Shown: positions 1-9,330, numbered from the stretch's first letter. The stretch: DNA of 64,000 nt from Desulfosporosinus sp. Sb-LF (GCF_004766055.1 NZ_SPQR01000006.1:248001-312000); one strand, 5' to 3'. A program made the numbers and translations. The notes: a model not told the origin generated them from the letters alone.

Positions 1-476
1 GATTCGTCCAGTGCGGTGTGGACATGATCAATGTTCATTGCAGTGGCGGGTATGATATGATGGCAAGGGCTGCGCACGCTGTGCGGGAAGCAGGGAGTAC
101 ATTAGAGCGTGTACCGAAAGTTATTGGAGTTACGGTCCTCACAAGTATGTCAGAAGATCAATTTAGACAAGAGATGGGGGTTGAACGGAAACTCCAGGAG
201 CATGTGGTGGAACTCGCGAAACTGGCAGAAAAGGCTGGATTAGACGGAGTTGTTGCTTCGGCTAGAGAAGCGAGGGAGATAAGGCGGAGCACCGAATCAG
301 GTTTTCTGATTGTCACTCCGGGGATCCGTCCAACATGGAGTGAGGCGCAGGACCAGTCACGTGTCCTAACTCCCCATGAGGCCTTGGAAGCTGGAAGCTC
401 GTATCTTGTGGTCGGGAGGCCGATTACACGTGCTGAAGATCCACGTCAAGCTTTGGAAAAACTTTGGGTACGGTAG
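1..476 (+). CDS. pyrF: Orotidine 5'-phosphate decarboxylase, 3' part (5' end outside window)
   Basis: This enzyme decarboxylates OMP to UMP, the last step of de novo pyrimidine synthesis. The reading frame is already open at the window edge, so the N-terminal part with the catalytic Lys/Asp cluster lies outside. Visible here are the DMINVHCSGG strand, the GLDGVVASAREA segment, the VTPGIRP phosphate-binding loop and the C-terminal VVGRPITRAEDP motif, all typical of bacterial PyrF and colinear with the B. subtilis enzyme. The GTG at 18 is an internal Val codon, not a start. pyrE follows after 18 bases, as in a standard pyr operon. Confidence 0.96.
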   Translation, partial: FVQCGVDMINVHCSGGYDMMARAAHAVREAGSTLERVPKVIGVTVLTSMSEDQFRQEMGVERKLQEHVVELAKLAEKAGLDGVVASAREAREIRRSTESGFLIVTPGIRPTWSEAQDQSRVLTPHEALEAGSSYLVVGRPITRAEDPRQALEKLWVR

Positions 477-494
477 GAAAAGGAGAGAAAAATA

Positions 495-1100
495 ATGGAT
501 AAGCAATCGAATATAAATAGAACCCCACTCACGTCCGATGAATATCTTGACTTGTTCAGAAAAAGCGAAGCTTTGTTGGACGGGCATTTTCTGTTAACTT
601 CAGGAAAACATAGTGCTCAGTACATGCAATGTGCTCAAGTACTGCAATACCCAGATAGAGCAGCCGTACTCGCAGAGGGACTCGCCGCATCATTCCGCGA
701 CAATGACATTCAAACCGTCATCGGTCCCGCCATGGGAGGGATTTTGGTGGCCCATGAAGTCGCCAAAGCCTTAGGGGTTCGAGCCTTATTCACAGAACGA
801 GAAAATGGAATCATGCGTTTGCGCAGAGGGTTTACTCTTTCCCCGGGAGAACGCGTGTTAGTTGTGGAGGACGTAATCACGACGGGTGGATCCGTTCGTG
901 AGGTGCTTTCTGCGGTTCGTGAATTCGGAGCCATTCCGGTGGGTGTCGGCGTGCTTGTTGATCGAACAGGCGGAAAGGTGGATTTTGGTCTGCCACAAAG
1001 CTCAATCATCCAGCTTAACATTCAGGCCTTTGAAGCGGAGGAATGTCCGCTATGTGCTCAAGGGATTCCTGCTATTAAACCTGGAAGCCGGAAAGTCTAA
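495..1100 (+). CDS. pyrE: Orotate phosphoribosyltransferase
   Basis: This enzyme transfers the ribose-phosphate of PRPP to orotate to make OMP, the substrate of the pyrF product upstream. The 201-residue protein has a type I PRTase fold. The substrate-binding GPAMGGILVAHEVA segment lies near residue 75, and the PRPP-binding loop VLVVEDVITTGGS near residue 120. A short tail with Cys-Pro-Leu-Cys follows, seen in the clostridial and archaeal subtype. The ATG follows an AAAGGAGAGAAAAATA ribosome-binding region. It is the last gene of the pyr operon here. No strong forward terminator follows; the hairpin at 1144-1168 serves mainly the opposite strand. Confidence 0.96.
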   Translation: MDKQSNINRTPLTSDEYLDLFRKSEALLDGHFLLTSGKHSAQYMQCAQVLQYPDRAAVLAEGLAASFRDNDIQTVIGPAMGGILVAHEVAKALGVRALFTERENGIMRLRRGFTLSPGERVLVVEDVITTGGSVREVLSAVREFGAIPVGVGVLVDRTGGKVDFGLPQSSIIQLNIQAFEAEECPLCAQGIPAIKPGSRKV

Positions 1101-1129
1101 GAAATGGTTTTATCGCTTATGAATGTAGT

Positions 1130-1168
1130 AATAAAATAAAAAAACACGCTCTTTAAGTACGAGCGTGT
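1130..1168 (-). terminator. Rho-independent terminator of the FlxA-like gene
   Basis: The arms ACACGCTC (1144-1151) and GAGCGTGT (1161-1168) form a perfect 8-bp stem with a 9-base loop. Read on the minus strand it is followed by a T-rich run (complement of 1130-1143). It ends the minus-strand gene at 1187-1495 and may also slow transcription arriving from pyrE. Confidence 0.8.
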
Positions 1169-1186
1169 AAAAGAATAAGATCTAGG

Positions 1187-1495
1187 TTAAGCTTGAATAT
1201 CAATTTTGTAGTTGTTGGAAACAGAAGCAGTTGAAGGCTGAGTTACTTGTTGATTACTTCCAGCCTGATCAGATTTTTTGGCTTGTAGCTGTTGTATTTG
1301 CATTTCAAGTTGTGCTATTTGTGTTTGCAGTAATTGGACTTTCGACTCTTTTGTTTTAGCATCATCTTTGCTTTGACCCTCCGTTGTTACTTGCTTCTGG
1401 AGATTTTTGATTTGATTTTGGAGTTGCTTTACCTCACTACCATTCCCCGATGAATATGAGGTACTCGATGAAGAAGAAATTGATGAAATATGCAT
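1187..1495 (-). CDS. FlxA-like coiled-coil protein
   Basis: A 102-residue hydrophilic protein. The N-terminus is a Ser-rich stretch with a Gly, Ser and Asn linker. Residues ~22-75 form a heptad-like coiled coil rich in Gln, Leu and Lys (QLQNQIKNLQKQV, then LQTQIAQLEMQIQQLQAKK). A polar Ser/Gln/Thr tail follows. This layout resembles the FlxA-like family (PF14282), whose E. coli namesake is transcribed with flagellar genes; the function is unknown. There is no signal peptide or membrane segment. The start is well supported by AAGGAGG placed 8 bases before the ATG. It is a monocistronic unit transcribed away from the phosphodiesterase gene. The family assignment is by pattern only. Confidence 0.72.
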   Translation of the reverse strand: MHISSISSSSSTSYSSGNGSEVKQLQNQIKNLQKQVTTEGQSKDDAKTKESKVQLLQTQIAQLEMQIQQLQAKKSDQAGSNQQVTQPSTASVSNNYKIDIQA

Positions 1496-1634
1496 AGCTG
1501 TAGCCTCCTTGTTAAATAGATTTGAGGTTGAAACGATCTCGAATTTACTTAGTCTATCGAAATAAACTCTTGGAAATATCTGTAGTTTAATTAACTTTTA
1601 CCAATCAATAACATTTATATAGTTAGTATATTCC

Positions 1635-1680
1635 AAGAGACCCGATGAATACAACTACTTCATCGGGTCTCTTTGTGTTG
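1635..1680 (+). terminator. Strong orphan terminator-like hairpin in a divergent intergenic region
   Basis: A perfect 15-bp stem is formed by 1635-1649 and 1659-1673 with a 9-base loop, then TTTGTGTTG. It sits between two divergently transcribed genes, so no forward gene ends here. It may end a small RNA or be a leader element upstream of the promoter at 1697-1724. Confidence 0.7.
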
Positions 1681-1696
1681 AAGTCTGAATCAAATC

Positions 1697-1724
1697 GTGA
1701 CAATAGATAAATATTTGATATAAT
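1697..1724 (+). promoter_or_regulatory. Candidate sigma-A promoter for the phosphodiesterase-like gene
   Basis: GTGACA at 1697-1702 and TATAAT at 1719-1724 are separated by 16 bases. The start codon at 1758 is 34 bases downstream of the -10 box and is preceded by AGAAGGGAG. Confidence 0.6.
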
Positions 1725-1757
1725 TAACCAAATAAGGTAGCGAGAAGGGAGCGAATC

Positions 1758-3239
1758 ATGAAAAAGGTAATTCTATTTGTGATCGACTCACTTCATCCGG
1801 CAGTCTTGCGGAGGATCCTTTCGGAGGGGAATGCTCCGGCACTTGCCTTTCTAGCTAAACACGGAACCTATTTTGATCGCGTTGTCTCCTCTTTTCCAAC
1901 CATGACCCCAGTAGCCACGAGTTCTATGATCACGGGAACTTGGCCTGATCGGCACAGGGTTCCTGGATTTATCTGGTATAACGAAGAAATTCGAAAGATC
2001 GTGGATTATGGAGCGACGTTGCAAAGTATCTTGAAAATTGGTCCAAAGAAAATTCTTCGCAACTTATTAATAAAGCTCAATGAAGAGCATCTTAATCCGG
2101 AAACACCAACTTTATATGAAGAATTGGAGTCCAGAGGATATAGTACGGGAAACGTTAATTTCTTTATGTATCGGGCAACACACCCGCACCAAGCGAAAAT
2201 ACCTTTTTCGCTTTCTTTGGCGACGGGTTTTCGGCTTAAACAAGAAACGGTTTCAGGCCCTTCTCATTTAACCTTAGGTCAGCTCGTTCACCCTCCTTTC
2301 TCAGGTCGGTTAACGTCCTACCCAAGAGGAGTGTTTCACCGTTTCGGCTTCAACGATGCCTTCTCAGGGAAAATAGTCGCTCAGCTCATCCGTGAGGGGA
2401 AGCAACCGGATTTTACTGTCGTTTATTTTCCGGATAATGATAAATATTCACATTACTACGGTCCATTACGCACCGGTCCTTCTATTGAACGTGCAGACCA
2501 GCAGGTTGCTTCGGTGCTGGATGAGTTTGGTTCTTGGGAGAAGGCCCTTGAAGAAAATGTCATGATTGTCACGGGAGACCATTCTCAGTCGACGGTCGGT
2601 TTGAGCGAGGAATACTTAATTGATTTAGATCATGCCTTAAAGTCCTTCAAACGACTAAGGGCTACGGAAGAGGCTAGCGAGGACAATAACAAAGAGATTG
2701 CCATTTGTCCAAATGAACGCATGGCCTTTATTTACCTTCTTCAGAGGAAAAGCGAAATTTTGCCTGAAATCGTGAGTATTCTGGCTAAAGATCCACGCAA
2801 TGCCCAGATCGCCTGGAGAGTGTCCGAAAATAGATATTGCGTCATCCAAGGCGGTACGGAAAAGCGGCTTTTCTTTTCTCGCACAGGTGCCTATCAAGAC
2901 GTATACGGACAAAGTTGGTCGTTGGAAGGGGACTTGTCCGTGGTAGGTGCCCAGGTTACGAGAGAACAAATAATTGAATTTGAGAAGTATCCAGACGCGT
3001 TCAATCGCCTATTTTCTGCCCTTGAGGCGCGGAGCGGTAGCAGGGTCGTCGTTTCTGCAGCATCAGGGTATGAGTATTTAGCCGTAGGGGCACCGATTCA
3101 CCCAGGCGGGGGGAGCCACGGATCCCTTGAGGAAGAGGATTCGACAGTGCCAATGATCATTTCTGGTATGTCGGTTAGATTGGAGCACCCTAGAATTATT
3201 GATTTGTATCCAATGATTTTGGAGCATTTTGGGTTATAG
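1758..3239 (+). CDS. Alkaline-phosphatase-superfamily phosphodiesterase/nucleotide pyrophosphatase-like protein
   Basis: This 493-residue protein belongs to the type I phosphodiesterase/NPP branch of the alkaline phosphatase superfamily. The first metal ligand is Asp10 in VILFVIDS. The predicted nucleophile Thr50 lies in FPTMTPVATSSMITG, followed by the family WPDRHRVPG segment. The second set of metal ligands appears as FPDNDKYSHYYG (~residue 223), VTGDHSQS (~275) and HPGGGSHGS (~450). There is no clear signal peptide, so it is likely cytoplasmic. The substrate cannot be named from sequence; a nucleotide or phosphonate ester is possible. It is monocistronic, with its own promoter and a long palindromic repeat right after the stop codon. 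Confidence 0.85.
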   Translation: MKKVILFVIDSLHPAVLRRILSEGNAPALAFLAKHGTYFDRVVSSFPTMTPVATSSMITGTWPDRHRVPGFIWYNEEIRKIVDYGATLQSILKIGPKKILRNLLIKLNEEHLNPETPTLYEELESRGYSTGNVNFFMYRATHPHQAKIPFSLSLATGFRLKQETVSGPSHLTLGQLVHPPFSGRLTSYPRGVFHRFGFNDAFSGKIVAQLIREGKQPDFTVVYFPDNDKYSHYYGPLRTGPSIERADQQVASVLDEFGSWEKALEENVMIVTGDHSQSTVGLSEEYLIDLDHALKSFKRLRATEEASEDNNKEIAICPNERMAFIYLLQRKSEILPEIVSILAKDPRNAQIAWRVSENRYCVIQGGTEKRLFFSRTGAYQDVYGQSWSLEGDLSVVGAQVTREQIIEFEKYPDAFNRLFSALEARSGSRVVVSAASGYEYLAVGAPIHPGGGSHGSLEEEDSTVPMIISGMSVRLEHPRIIDLYPMILEHFGL

Positions 3240-3240
3240 G

Positions 3241-3422
3241 AGGGAGGAAGTTTCTTAGCCCGTTCGCACACGCTCCATTGCTATTCGCTTGATGCCGCGG
3301 CTAAAACGCAAAACCTCTAGGTCGTTCTGCATGTGAACCGTTGCGTTTCTTAACGCCTTAGCATCTGTGCTCATTGACGCAATTCCGCTAACGTGCTTCT
3401 CTAAGCTAAGAAACTTCCTCAG
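3241..3422. repeat. Long palindromic intergenic element, copy A
   Basis: The element begins two bases after a stop codon. Its ends are perfect 16-base inverted repeats (GAGGAAGTTTCTTAGC and its complement). The interior holds a second arm pair (AAACGCAA / TTGCGTTT around 3307-3350), and GTTCTGCATGTG near the apex recurs in the element at 37144-37378. The outer 15-16 bases recur at 44101-44118, and a diverged version bounds 16826-16937. There is no coding potential beyond shadow frames. It may be a mobile MITE/REP-like repeat or an mRNA 3'-end structure. Confidence 0.75.
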
Positions 3423-3458
3423 GACTCGACTTTTGGGATTTTTATTGGATACTGGAGT

Positions 3459-4139
3459 GTGGAAGTGAGGCTGATTAATATTTTGACGAACTATAAAGAA
3501 GGTGGTTATGCAGTTGCATTTATGAAAAGCAGAGAGGAATTGCAAAAGCTGTTGCCCCAAAGTATTATGGAGGGGTCACTTTGCGAATTCAATTCCCCAA
3601 GGGGCTGCTTCAAAGTTGTTAGCTTCGGTCAAACCATCGAAATATCCTATCCAGAAGGGCAGATAATTAATATTGGTTCCGATACCACCCTCTCACTCGG
3701 TTGGAGATTAATCCTCCTTAATTATTTATCCTATGCGAAGAATATTCCGCTGTCAGGCCAACGGATATCTTACCGTGATTTACCATTAGGGAATGTTTTC
3801 TATCCAAATATTAGGAAGCATTCCCTTGAGCCCTTGGGTAACTTCTTTTCGAGTTGTGACCAAGATATATTACGTCAGAGCTTAATCGAAGCAGGGTTCA
3901 CTTTATTACAAGCCAAAGCTGATATCGCTGCAATGGGTTTCTTTGCTCCTAGGATTCCAGTACAGCTACACTTCTGGGAGGGAGAAGAGGGTATACCGTC
4001 TGCCTGTCAGATCCTTTTCGATAGTACGATTGTAGACCAAATGCATATTGAAGATAGTGCCGCCTTGTGTAGTGTCATAAAAGACCATATACTGCGAAAC
4101 TATGAGCTCCTTGTTCAGAGGACTAGATCCTTAAGGTGA
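3459..4139 (+). CDS. DUF3786 domain protein
   Basis: A 226-residue soluble protein. The arrangement of SLGWRLILLNYL, GQRISYRDLPLGNVFYPNI, an APRIPVQLHFWEGEEGIPSACQILFDS segment and a C-terminal helix matches the DUF3786 family (PF12654), common in anaerobes and of unknown function. The start chosen is GTG at 3459, which keeps the N-terminal NYKEGGYAVAF region typical of the family. ATG at 3522 is an alternative. The ribosome-binding site is weak for both. It stands alone between a palindromic repeat and a strong bidirectional terminator shared with rqcH. Confidence 0.75.
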   Translation: MEVRLINILTNYKEGGYAVAFMKSREELQKLLPQSIMEGSLCEFNSPRGCFKVVSFGQTIEISYPEGQIINIGSDTTLSLGWRLILLNYLSYAKNIPLSGQRISYRDLPLGNVFYPNIRKHSLEPLGNFFSSCDQDILRQSLIEAGFTLLQAKADIAAMGFFAPRIPVQLHFWEGEEGIPSACQILFDSTIVDQMHIEDSAALCSVIKDHILRNYELLVQRTRSLR

Positions 4140-4233
4140 GGCTCGGCCTAAAATAAATTGACCGAGCTCCGCTAAAGATTAACTCTTCTGACGTGCTGAT
4201 TCCAGGTTTATTTTACTGTCCCTTTGGTATAGT

Positions 4234-4280
4234 AAAAAACAAGAACAGAAATCTCTAGCGGATTTCTGTTCTTGTTTTTT
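4234..4280. terminator. Bidirectional rho-independent terminator
   Basis: Perfect 20-bp arms 4234-4253 and 4261-4280 flank a 7-base loop. Each arm starts with A6 or ends with T6, so the structure works on both strands. It separates the convergent DUF3786 and rqcH genes and overlaps the rqcH stop codon. Confidence 0.93.
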
Positions 4281-6126
4281 ACTCTGAAAGCTCTTCACTA
4301 GCCAGTAACTGTTCTAAGACCTCCAGCTTAGGCGTGAGGTATAAGGTCCAGTTCTGTTCGTAAATTACCATTCCGGGCTTTGCGGAGTTGGGTTTCTTTA
4401 GCTGTTTGACATGTGTGTAATCCACAGGGACTTGGGAAGAACCGCGAGCCTGACTGTAATAGATCGCTAGAGCAGCTGCTTCTTCAAGGGTGCTGTCATC
4501 CGGGAACTCTTCCCCTTCTTCTAGGGGGACTAGGACATGGGAACCAGGGATCTGCTTGACATGGAGCCAAAGATCATTGGGTTTGCCTTTGCGTAAGGAT
4601 AACCAGTCATTTTGAGCATTGTTTTTACCAACATAGATTATTCTGCCTTGGCTAGAACGGTACACCCTTGGGTGGATAGCCTCTTTGGGAGTTTTTACGT
4701 TCGCCTTTGATTTTGATTTGGTATTAGGGCGGCCTTTTTTAGGTTTGAAGTTATCCTTTTTCAAATGCTTTCCGGCCACATAACCTTGATTCACAAGTTC
4801 GACATGGATTTCATCAAGTTCAGCTAGAGTAGATGCTTGTTCTAAACTGACCCGTAAGGAATCGAGGTATCTAACTTCCTCAAGTGCGGCTTCTTTGAGC
4901 GGCTCAGTTTGGCGCAGTGTGGCCTTCGCTTTATTATACCGCTTGTAGTAGCGCTGGGCGTTGTCGATGGCACTAATATGAGGATTGAGGGGAATGACCA
5001 CAGAGGACAGTAAGGGGTCATAATAATCTTCCACCGCCACTTCAACCGATCCCTGAGAAATATGATAGAGGTTAGCGGTAAGAAGTTCTCCCCATTTTTG
5101 ATACGCCAGGCCTGAATTTGCATTGGAAAGGGCTTCATCATAGAGCTTCAGTTTCTTGCTGAAATGGGCGTGTTGATCTTGAACAACTTTTCGTAGAGAA
5201 CCACGTTTAGATTCAAGAGTGTTGTTGTTGGATTTCGACAGGTAAAAGCTCCTGATTGCGTCATTTAATGAGGAGGGGTTTTCTATCCTTAGCTCTTGGT
5301 ATTGTTGAAAGGGGACAAAGCTGAATGCAACGGGAGAGGATTGGGGTGTGGAATTATAATAGAGGCAGGGTCTAATCTCAGGAACCCCCTCGGGATTACT
5401 TAACCTTCGATAAGCCTGGTATAGTCGTGAAAAGTCAATGTCTCCGCATTGATGGAGGCGGATCTCCATATTCACCCCAGCCTGTATGACGATTTCTCGG
5501 GCCAATTCCGGACTGATTCCGGCAAAACGGGCGAGTAGTAAGCTAGTAATGGGGCGATCTAGATCTTCCTCATAGAGGGTCTTTCGCCATAGTTCTTCGT
5601 CCTCTAAAGGAGGCTGTTTTCCCTGTGAGGGGGGCGCGAGATAAGTTCGTCCGGGCAAGACTTCGCGATAGCGACTTATGGCGTGAGAGTACCGTTTTAG
5701 ACCGTCGAGAATCGTAGAGGTCGTCGGGTCAACGAGGATAAGGTTACTATGTTTACCCATGATTTCTAAGTGAAGATGCAAGGTGACTAAATCGCCACGG
5801 TCGTTGTAATTTTGAATCTCAAAGGTTACGACTCGTTCTAGCTCCCTTTGATGTAGGTCCACGATTTTTCCACCCTCGAGGTGTTTACGTAAAATCATAC
5901 AAAACATAGGGGGCGAGGGCGGGTTCTTCTTGTTTTCCTGAGTGAGGTGGAAGCGGGGGGAGGTTGCACTGGTACTAAGCAAAAGACGTATAGAACCGTG
6001 CTGTAGTCGCAGCTGAAAATGGACTTCATCTTTTTCGGGTTGAGAGATTTTATCAATACGTGCTCCGGTAAGTTGTGGAGCAAGTTCGCTAACTAAATAG
6101 GCGAGGGTTACACCGTCTAACGCCAT
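4279..6126 (-). CDS. rqcH: NFACT ribosome-quality-control protein RqcH (Rqc2 homologue, formerly fibronectin-binding protein)
   Basis: In B. subtilis RqcH (YloA) binds obstructed 50S subunits and recruits tRNA-Ala to add C-terminal alanine tails that mark stalled peptides for degradation. The 615-residue protein has the NFACT-N domain at the start (LDGVTLAYLVSEL, then SPPMFCMILRKHLEGG), a long central coiled-coil part, a basic Lys-rich linker (~residues 480-505) and a C-terminal NFACT-R domain (SSQGRIIYVGKNNAQND, DLWLHVKQIPGSHV). A longer frame opens at 6147, but AAAGGAG lies 8 bases before the ATG at 6126, which supports the shorter start. It is divergent from the calcium ATPase, its neighbour in B. 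subtilis too. A TGTTATACT extended -10 lies at about 6162-6170. Confidence 0.95.
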   Translation of the reverse strand: MALDGVTLAYLVSELAPQLTGARIDKISQPEKDEVHFQLRLQHGSIRLLLSTSATSPRFHLTQENKKNPPSPPMFCMILRKHLEGGKIVDLHQRELERVVTFEIQNYNDRGDLVTLHLHLEIMGKHSNLILVDPTTSTILDGLKRYSHAISRYREVLPGRTYLAPPSQGKQPPLEDEELWRKTLYEEDLDRPITSLLLARFAGISPELAREIVIQAGVNMEIRLHQCGDIDFSRLYQAYRRLSNPEGVPEIRPCLYYNSTPQSSPVAFSFVPFQQYQELRIENPSSLNDAIRSFYLSKSNNNTLESKRGSLRKVVQDQHAHFSKKLKLYDEALSNANSGLAYQKWGELLTANLYHISQGSVEVAVEDYYDPLLSSVVIPLNPHISAIDNAQRYYKRYNKAKATLRQTEPLKEAALEEVRYLDSLRVSLEQASTLAELDEIHVELVNQGYVAGKHLKKDNFKPKKGRPNTKSKSKANVKTPKEAIHPRVYRSSQGRIIYVGKNNAQNDWLSLRKGKPNDLWLHVKQIPGSHVLVPLEEGEEFPDDSTLEEAAALAIYYSQARGSSQVPVDYTHVKQLKKPNSAKPGMVIYEQNWTLYLTPKLEVLEQLLASEELSE

Positions 6127-6273
6127 GGGGGATACTCCTTTCATCACTTGAATCGCTTTTTAGTATAACACACTTGTTCTGACGAGGCATTTTTCAACTC
6201 CTTTGGGAATAAGCATGTACTACAAAAGGGACAAAGCCTTTTATGTGTTTTAAAGCAAAGGAGGAAAAACGGC

Positions 6274-9012
6274 ATGCGACAACAGGCATGGCATGTGTTG
6301 CCTTGGCTTGATGTGGCCAAGGCCTTGGATGTACATCCAGGCAAAGGGTTAAGTGTCAAAGAAGTGCGTCAGCGGTTAGTTGAGGTCGGCAAGAATGTTC
6401 TGGAGGTGAAGAAAGGGGTTCACCCAGTATTTTTGTTTCTAGGACAATTTAAAGATTTCATGGTTCTAGTCTTACTGGCGGCCACGGTTGTCTCTGGACT
6501 TTTAGGCGAAATGGCGGATGCCATTACGATTTTGGCGATCATTATTATTAATGCCATTCTTGGCTTTGTTCAGGAGTTTCGTGCGGAGCGTTCCATGGAA
6601 TCCCTCCGTTCCCTCACCGCCCCTGAAGCGCGGGTGTTGCGAGAAGGTATGGAGCAACGGATTCCGGCCGCGGATGTTGTACCTGGGGATATTGTGCTTC
6701 TTGAAGCGGGGGATCGTATTCCAGCAGATGTGCGTTGGATCCAGGCTGTCAATATGCAAGTGGAAGAGTCCGCCCTGACGGGGGAATCTCATCCAGTAGG
6801 CAAAAGTATTTCTCCACTCCAGGAAGAACTCACGCCCATGGCCGATCGCAAAAACATGGGGTATATGGGGACCTCTGTGGTCAATGGCCGGGGTGCCGGA
6901 GTTGTTGTGGCGACTGGTATGGAGACTGAGATGGGTGTTATCGCCGGAATGATTCAAAGTGTGGAGGAGGAAGAAACTCCTTTACAAAAACGTTTAGCAG
7001 AACTCGGTAAATGGTTGGTTCTGATTAGTTTGCTTGTCTGTGTCGTTGTGGTAGTCACTGGAGTTTTAAGGGGAGAAGATTTCTATAAAATGTTCTTCAC
7101 CGGAGTGTCATTGGCGGTGGCGGCCATTCCAGAAGGCCTGCCTGCCATTGTCACGGTGGCTTTAGCAGTGGGGGTGCAACGTATGGTTAAACGGCAGGCG
7201 ATCATTCGGAAACTTCCTGCTGTTGAAACCTTGGGGTGTGCGACGGTGATCTGTTCCGACAAGACTGGGACGCTGACCCAGAATGAAATGACCGTGCGCC
7301 AAATTTATTCGGATGGACGAAAAGTTGCCGTTTCTGGTCAAGGATACGACCCTAAAGGAGAGTTCAAAGGCGCTGATCCGGAGAAAGAACGGGATCCCTT
7401 ACATGCAGCGTTAAAGATTGCAGCACTGTGTAACAATTCCAAGTTGACCAAGAAAGGGGTTCAGGTTGCTGGGCTTTTTCGTTCCAAAGGAAGCGATGCC
7501 CCTTGGGGCATTGAGGGAGATCCGACGGAGGGGGCCATTTTAGTGGCTGCCGCTAAGGCGGGGATATGGCGTGAGGTTTTGGAACGCAAACAAGAGCGAA
7601 TTGGAGAATTACCGTTTGACTCGGACCGTAAGCGAATGAGCGTTGTTTACCAGACGAAACATGGCAAAATGGCTTACGCTAAAGGGGCCCCTGATATGGT
7701 TTTGAAACTTTGTCAGCGGGAGTTGACAGAGCAAGGGGTCGTGGAGCTGACAGCTGAACGCAAGCAAAGCATAATGCGAGCGAATGACGAAATGGCACGG
7801 CATGCCCTCCGTGTCCTAGCAGTTGCCGAAAAACCGTTGACAGATTCTGAGCCACTTGATGAGAACGTTGAACAAGGGTTGACGTTTGTCGGATTGCTGG
7901 GAATGATCGACCCACCGCGACCGAGTGCTATTAAAGCGATCAAAATTTGCCGACAGGCTGGCATCAAACCAGTCATGATTACGGGTGATCATCGCTTGAC
8001 CGCGGAAGCCGTTGCCCATGAGTTGGGGATTTTACGTGGAACGGGTGGCGGAGTTGTCACTGGGGAAGACCTTGAGCGAATGTCTGACCGAGATTTAAAC
8101 GAGCGTGTCATGGATATTTCCGTCTATGCACGTGTGACTCCAAAGGATAAACTCAGAATAGTGCGTGCGCTGAAGAGGCGTGGGCAAGTGGTTGCCATGA
8201 CCGGGGACGGGGTTAATGATGCCCCTGCGGTCAAGGAAGCGGATATCGGGGTAGCTATGGGCCTGACAGGAACGGATGTAACCAAAGAAGCATCTTCCAT
8301 GGTTTTAGGCGATGATAACTTCGCGACAATTGTAGCTGCTGTAGAAGAGGGACGAGGGATTTACGACAACATCCGCAAGTTCATCCGTTACCTGCTTTCT
8401 TGTAATTTGGGCGAAGTTCTGACCATGTTTTTGGCGACACTGGTGGGCTTGCCACTTCCGTTGCTTCCAATTCAGATCTTGTGGGTTAATCTTGTGACTG
8501 ATGGCTTGCCGGCAATGGCTTTAGGTGTCGATGGAGCTGAGCCGGGCATTATGAATCGTCTCCCCAGGGCTCCAGGAGAAAGTATTTTTGCACGGGGATT
8601 GGCTCGTAAAATAGGAGTACGAGGAACTATGATTGGACTTGGAACGCTCTTTGTGTTCGTTGTTGGTCTTTTGATGGGGGTTAACATGTTAGGCGCTCGA
8701 ACGATGGCCTTTACGACTCTCGTATTTTCCCAGTTGTTTCATGTCTTCGATTGTCGGTCTGAAGAACGAGGTATCTTTGAAGTTGGCCTTTTCACAAATC
8801 CCTATCTTGTTGGGGCGGTGCTGGTTTCTACGATCATGCAGCTGAGTGTGATCTATCTTTCTCCTTTACAAGCGATCTTCAAGACAGCGCCTTTAAACAG
8901 CTGGCAATGGATTTTAATTCTTTGCGTAGCTGGTGGACCTTCAGTCCTGATCGGATTTGCCCGGCTCATAAAGAACAGCTGGCTAGGAAAACCGTCTATA
9001 GCCAAGGGATAG
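6274..9012 (+). CDS. Calcium-translocating P-type ATPase (SERCA/PMR1-like, YloB type)
   Basis: A P2-type ATPase that exports Ca2+ across the cytoplasmic membrane. The 912-residue protein has a cation ATPase N-terminal domain, the ALTGES actuator loop (~residue 167), transmembrane helix 4 with PEGLP (~286), the phosphorylation motif CSDKTGTLT with Asp~329, the hinge [10 protein letters not shown] (~643) and about ten hydrophobic segments ending in a C-terminal helix bundle. AAAGGAGG precedes the ATG. B. subtilis YloB, at the same position next to rqcH, is a sporulation-associated Ca2+ pump, which supports the ion assignment. A palindrome follows the gene. Confidence 0.93.
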   Translation: MRQQAWHVLPWLDVAKALDVHPGKGLSVKEVRQRLVEVGKNVLEVKKGVHPVFLFLGQFKDFMVLVLLAATVVSGLLGEMADAITILAIIIINAILGFVQEFRAERSMESLRSLTAPEARVLREGMEQRIPAADVVPGDIVLLEAGDRIPADVRWIQAVNMQVEESALTGESHPVGKSISPLQEELTPMADRKNMGYMGTSVVNGRGAGVVVATGMETEMGVIAGMIQSVEEEETPLQKRLAELGKWLVLISLLVCVVVVVTGVLRGEDFYKMFFTGVSLAVAAIPEGLPAIVTVALAVGVQRMVKRQAIIRKLPAVETLGCATVICSDKTGTLTQNEMTVRQIYSDGRKVAVSGQGYDPKGEFKGADPEKERDPLHAALKIAALCNNSKLTKKGVQVAGLFRSKGSDAPWGIEGDPTEGAILVAAAKAGIWREVLERKQERIGELPFDSDRKRMSVVYQTKHGKMAYAKGAPDMVLKLCQRELTEQGVVELTAERKQSIMRANDEMARHALRVLAVAEKPLTDSEPLDENVEQGLTFVGLLGMIDPPRPSAIKAIKICRQAGIKPVMITGDHRLTAEAVAHELGILRGTGGGVVTGEDLERMSDRDLNERVMDISVYARVTPKDKLRIVRALKRRGQVVAMTGDGVNDAPAVKEADIGVAMGLTGTDVTKEASSMVLGDDNFATIVAAVEEGRGIYDNIRKFIRYLLSCNLGEVLTMFLATLVGLPLPLLPIQILWVNLVTDGLPAMALGVDGAEPGIMNRLPRAPGESIFARGLARKIGVRGTMIGLGTLFVFVVGLLMGVNMLGARTMAFTTLVFSQLFHVFDCRSEERGIFEVGLFTNPYLVGAVLVSTIMQLSVIYLSPLQAIFKTAPLNSWQWILILCVAGGPSVLIGFARLIKNSWLGKPSIAKG

Positions 9013-9026
9013 ATATTTATGAGCAG

Positions 9027-9054
9027 GTAGGGTCACGATACATCGTGACCCTAC
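9027..9054. terminator. Perfect palindrome after the calcium ATPase gene, possible terminator
   Basis: GTAGGGTCACGAT and its exact complement are separated by only two bases. It lies 14 bases after the ATPase stop. There is no T-run, so termination by this hairpin is uncertain; it could also be a protein-binding palindrome. Confidence 0.5.
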
Positions 9055-9330
9055 ACACTTCAAGGACACCACGTATAATGCTCTCTCAACTCGTGTATAC
9101 TTGGTTCAAAAGGTTGACCCACTTCATACAGCGTAGTATCCTTTTAAGGAGATAATACGTAGGATAGAGGAAGCTTGCTTGCTTGTGATGAGCACAAAAG
9201 CTCATACCATAAGATTAGTAGAGTTTATCCAGGGGCTTGGCGCCATTTTATCTTCCTATTAATGTGGACTATTAAGAAGAGGAGATCCTGTGGCTGTTAG
9301 CCGTCGGATCAGTATAGAGGGGGAAGCACG
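9055..9330 (+). promoter_or_regulatory. Upstream region of dapF: candidate promoter and long structured leader
   Basis: TTGACC (9114-9119) and TATCCT (9137-9142) are 17 bases apart and form a plausible promoter. This leaves a leader of about 180 bases before dapF. The leader holds a short hairpin with GATCC...GGATC outer and GGCT...AGCC inner pairs (9284-9310). It contains ATAGAGG but lacks the other conserved parts of a lysine riboswitch, so I do not call one. No gene is seen here. Confidence 0.45.

Noticed and set aside
3255-3560. Minus-strand 101-codon frame
   Set aside because: It runs through palindromic element A and into the DUF3786 gene, has no family resemblance and no ribosome-binding site.
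8907-9155. Plus-strand 82-codon frame over the end of the calcium ATPase
   Set aside because: It is a shifted-frame shadow of the ATPase that runs on through the palindrome at 9027-9054.
9160-9330. Lysine riboswitch before dapF
   Set aside because: ATAGAGG is present, but the other conserved helices and the GGGGAGCGTCGCC-like core are missing.
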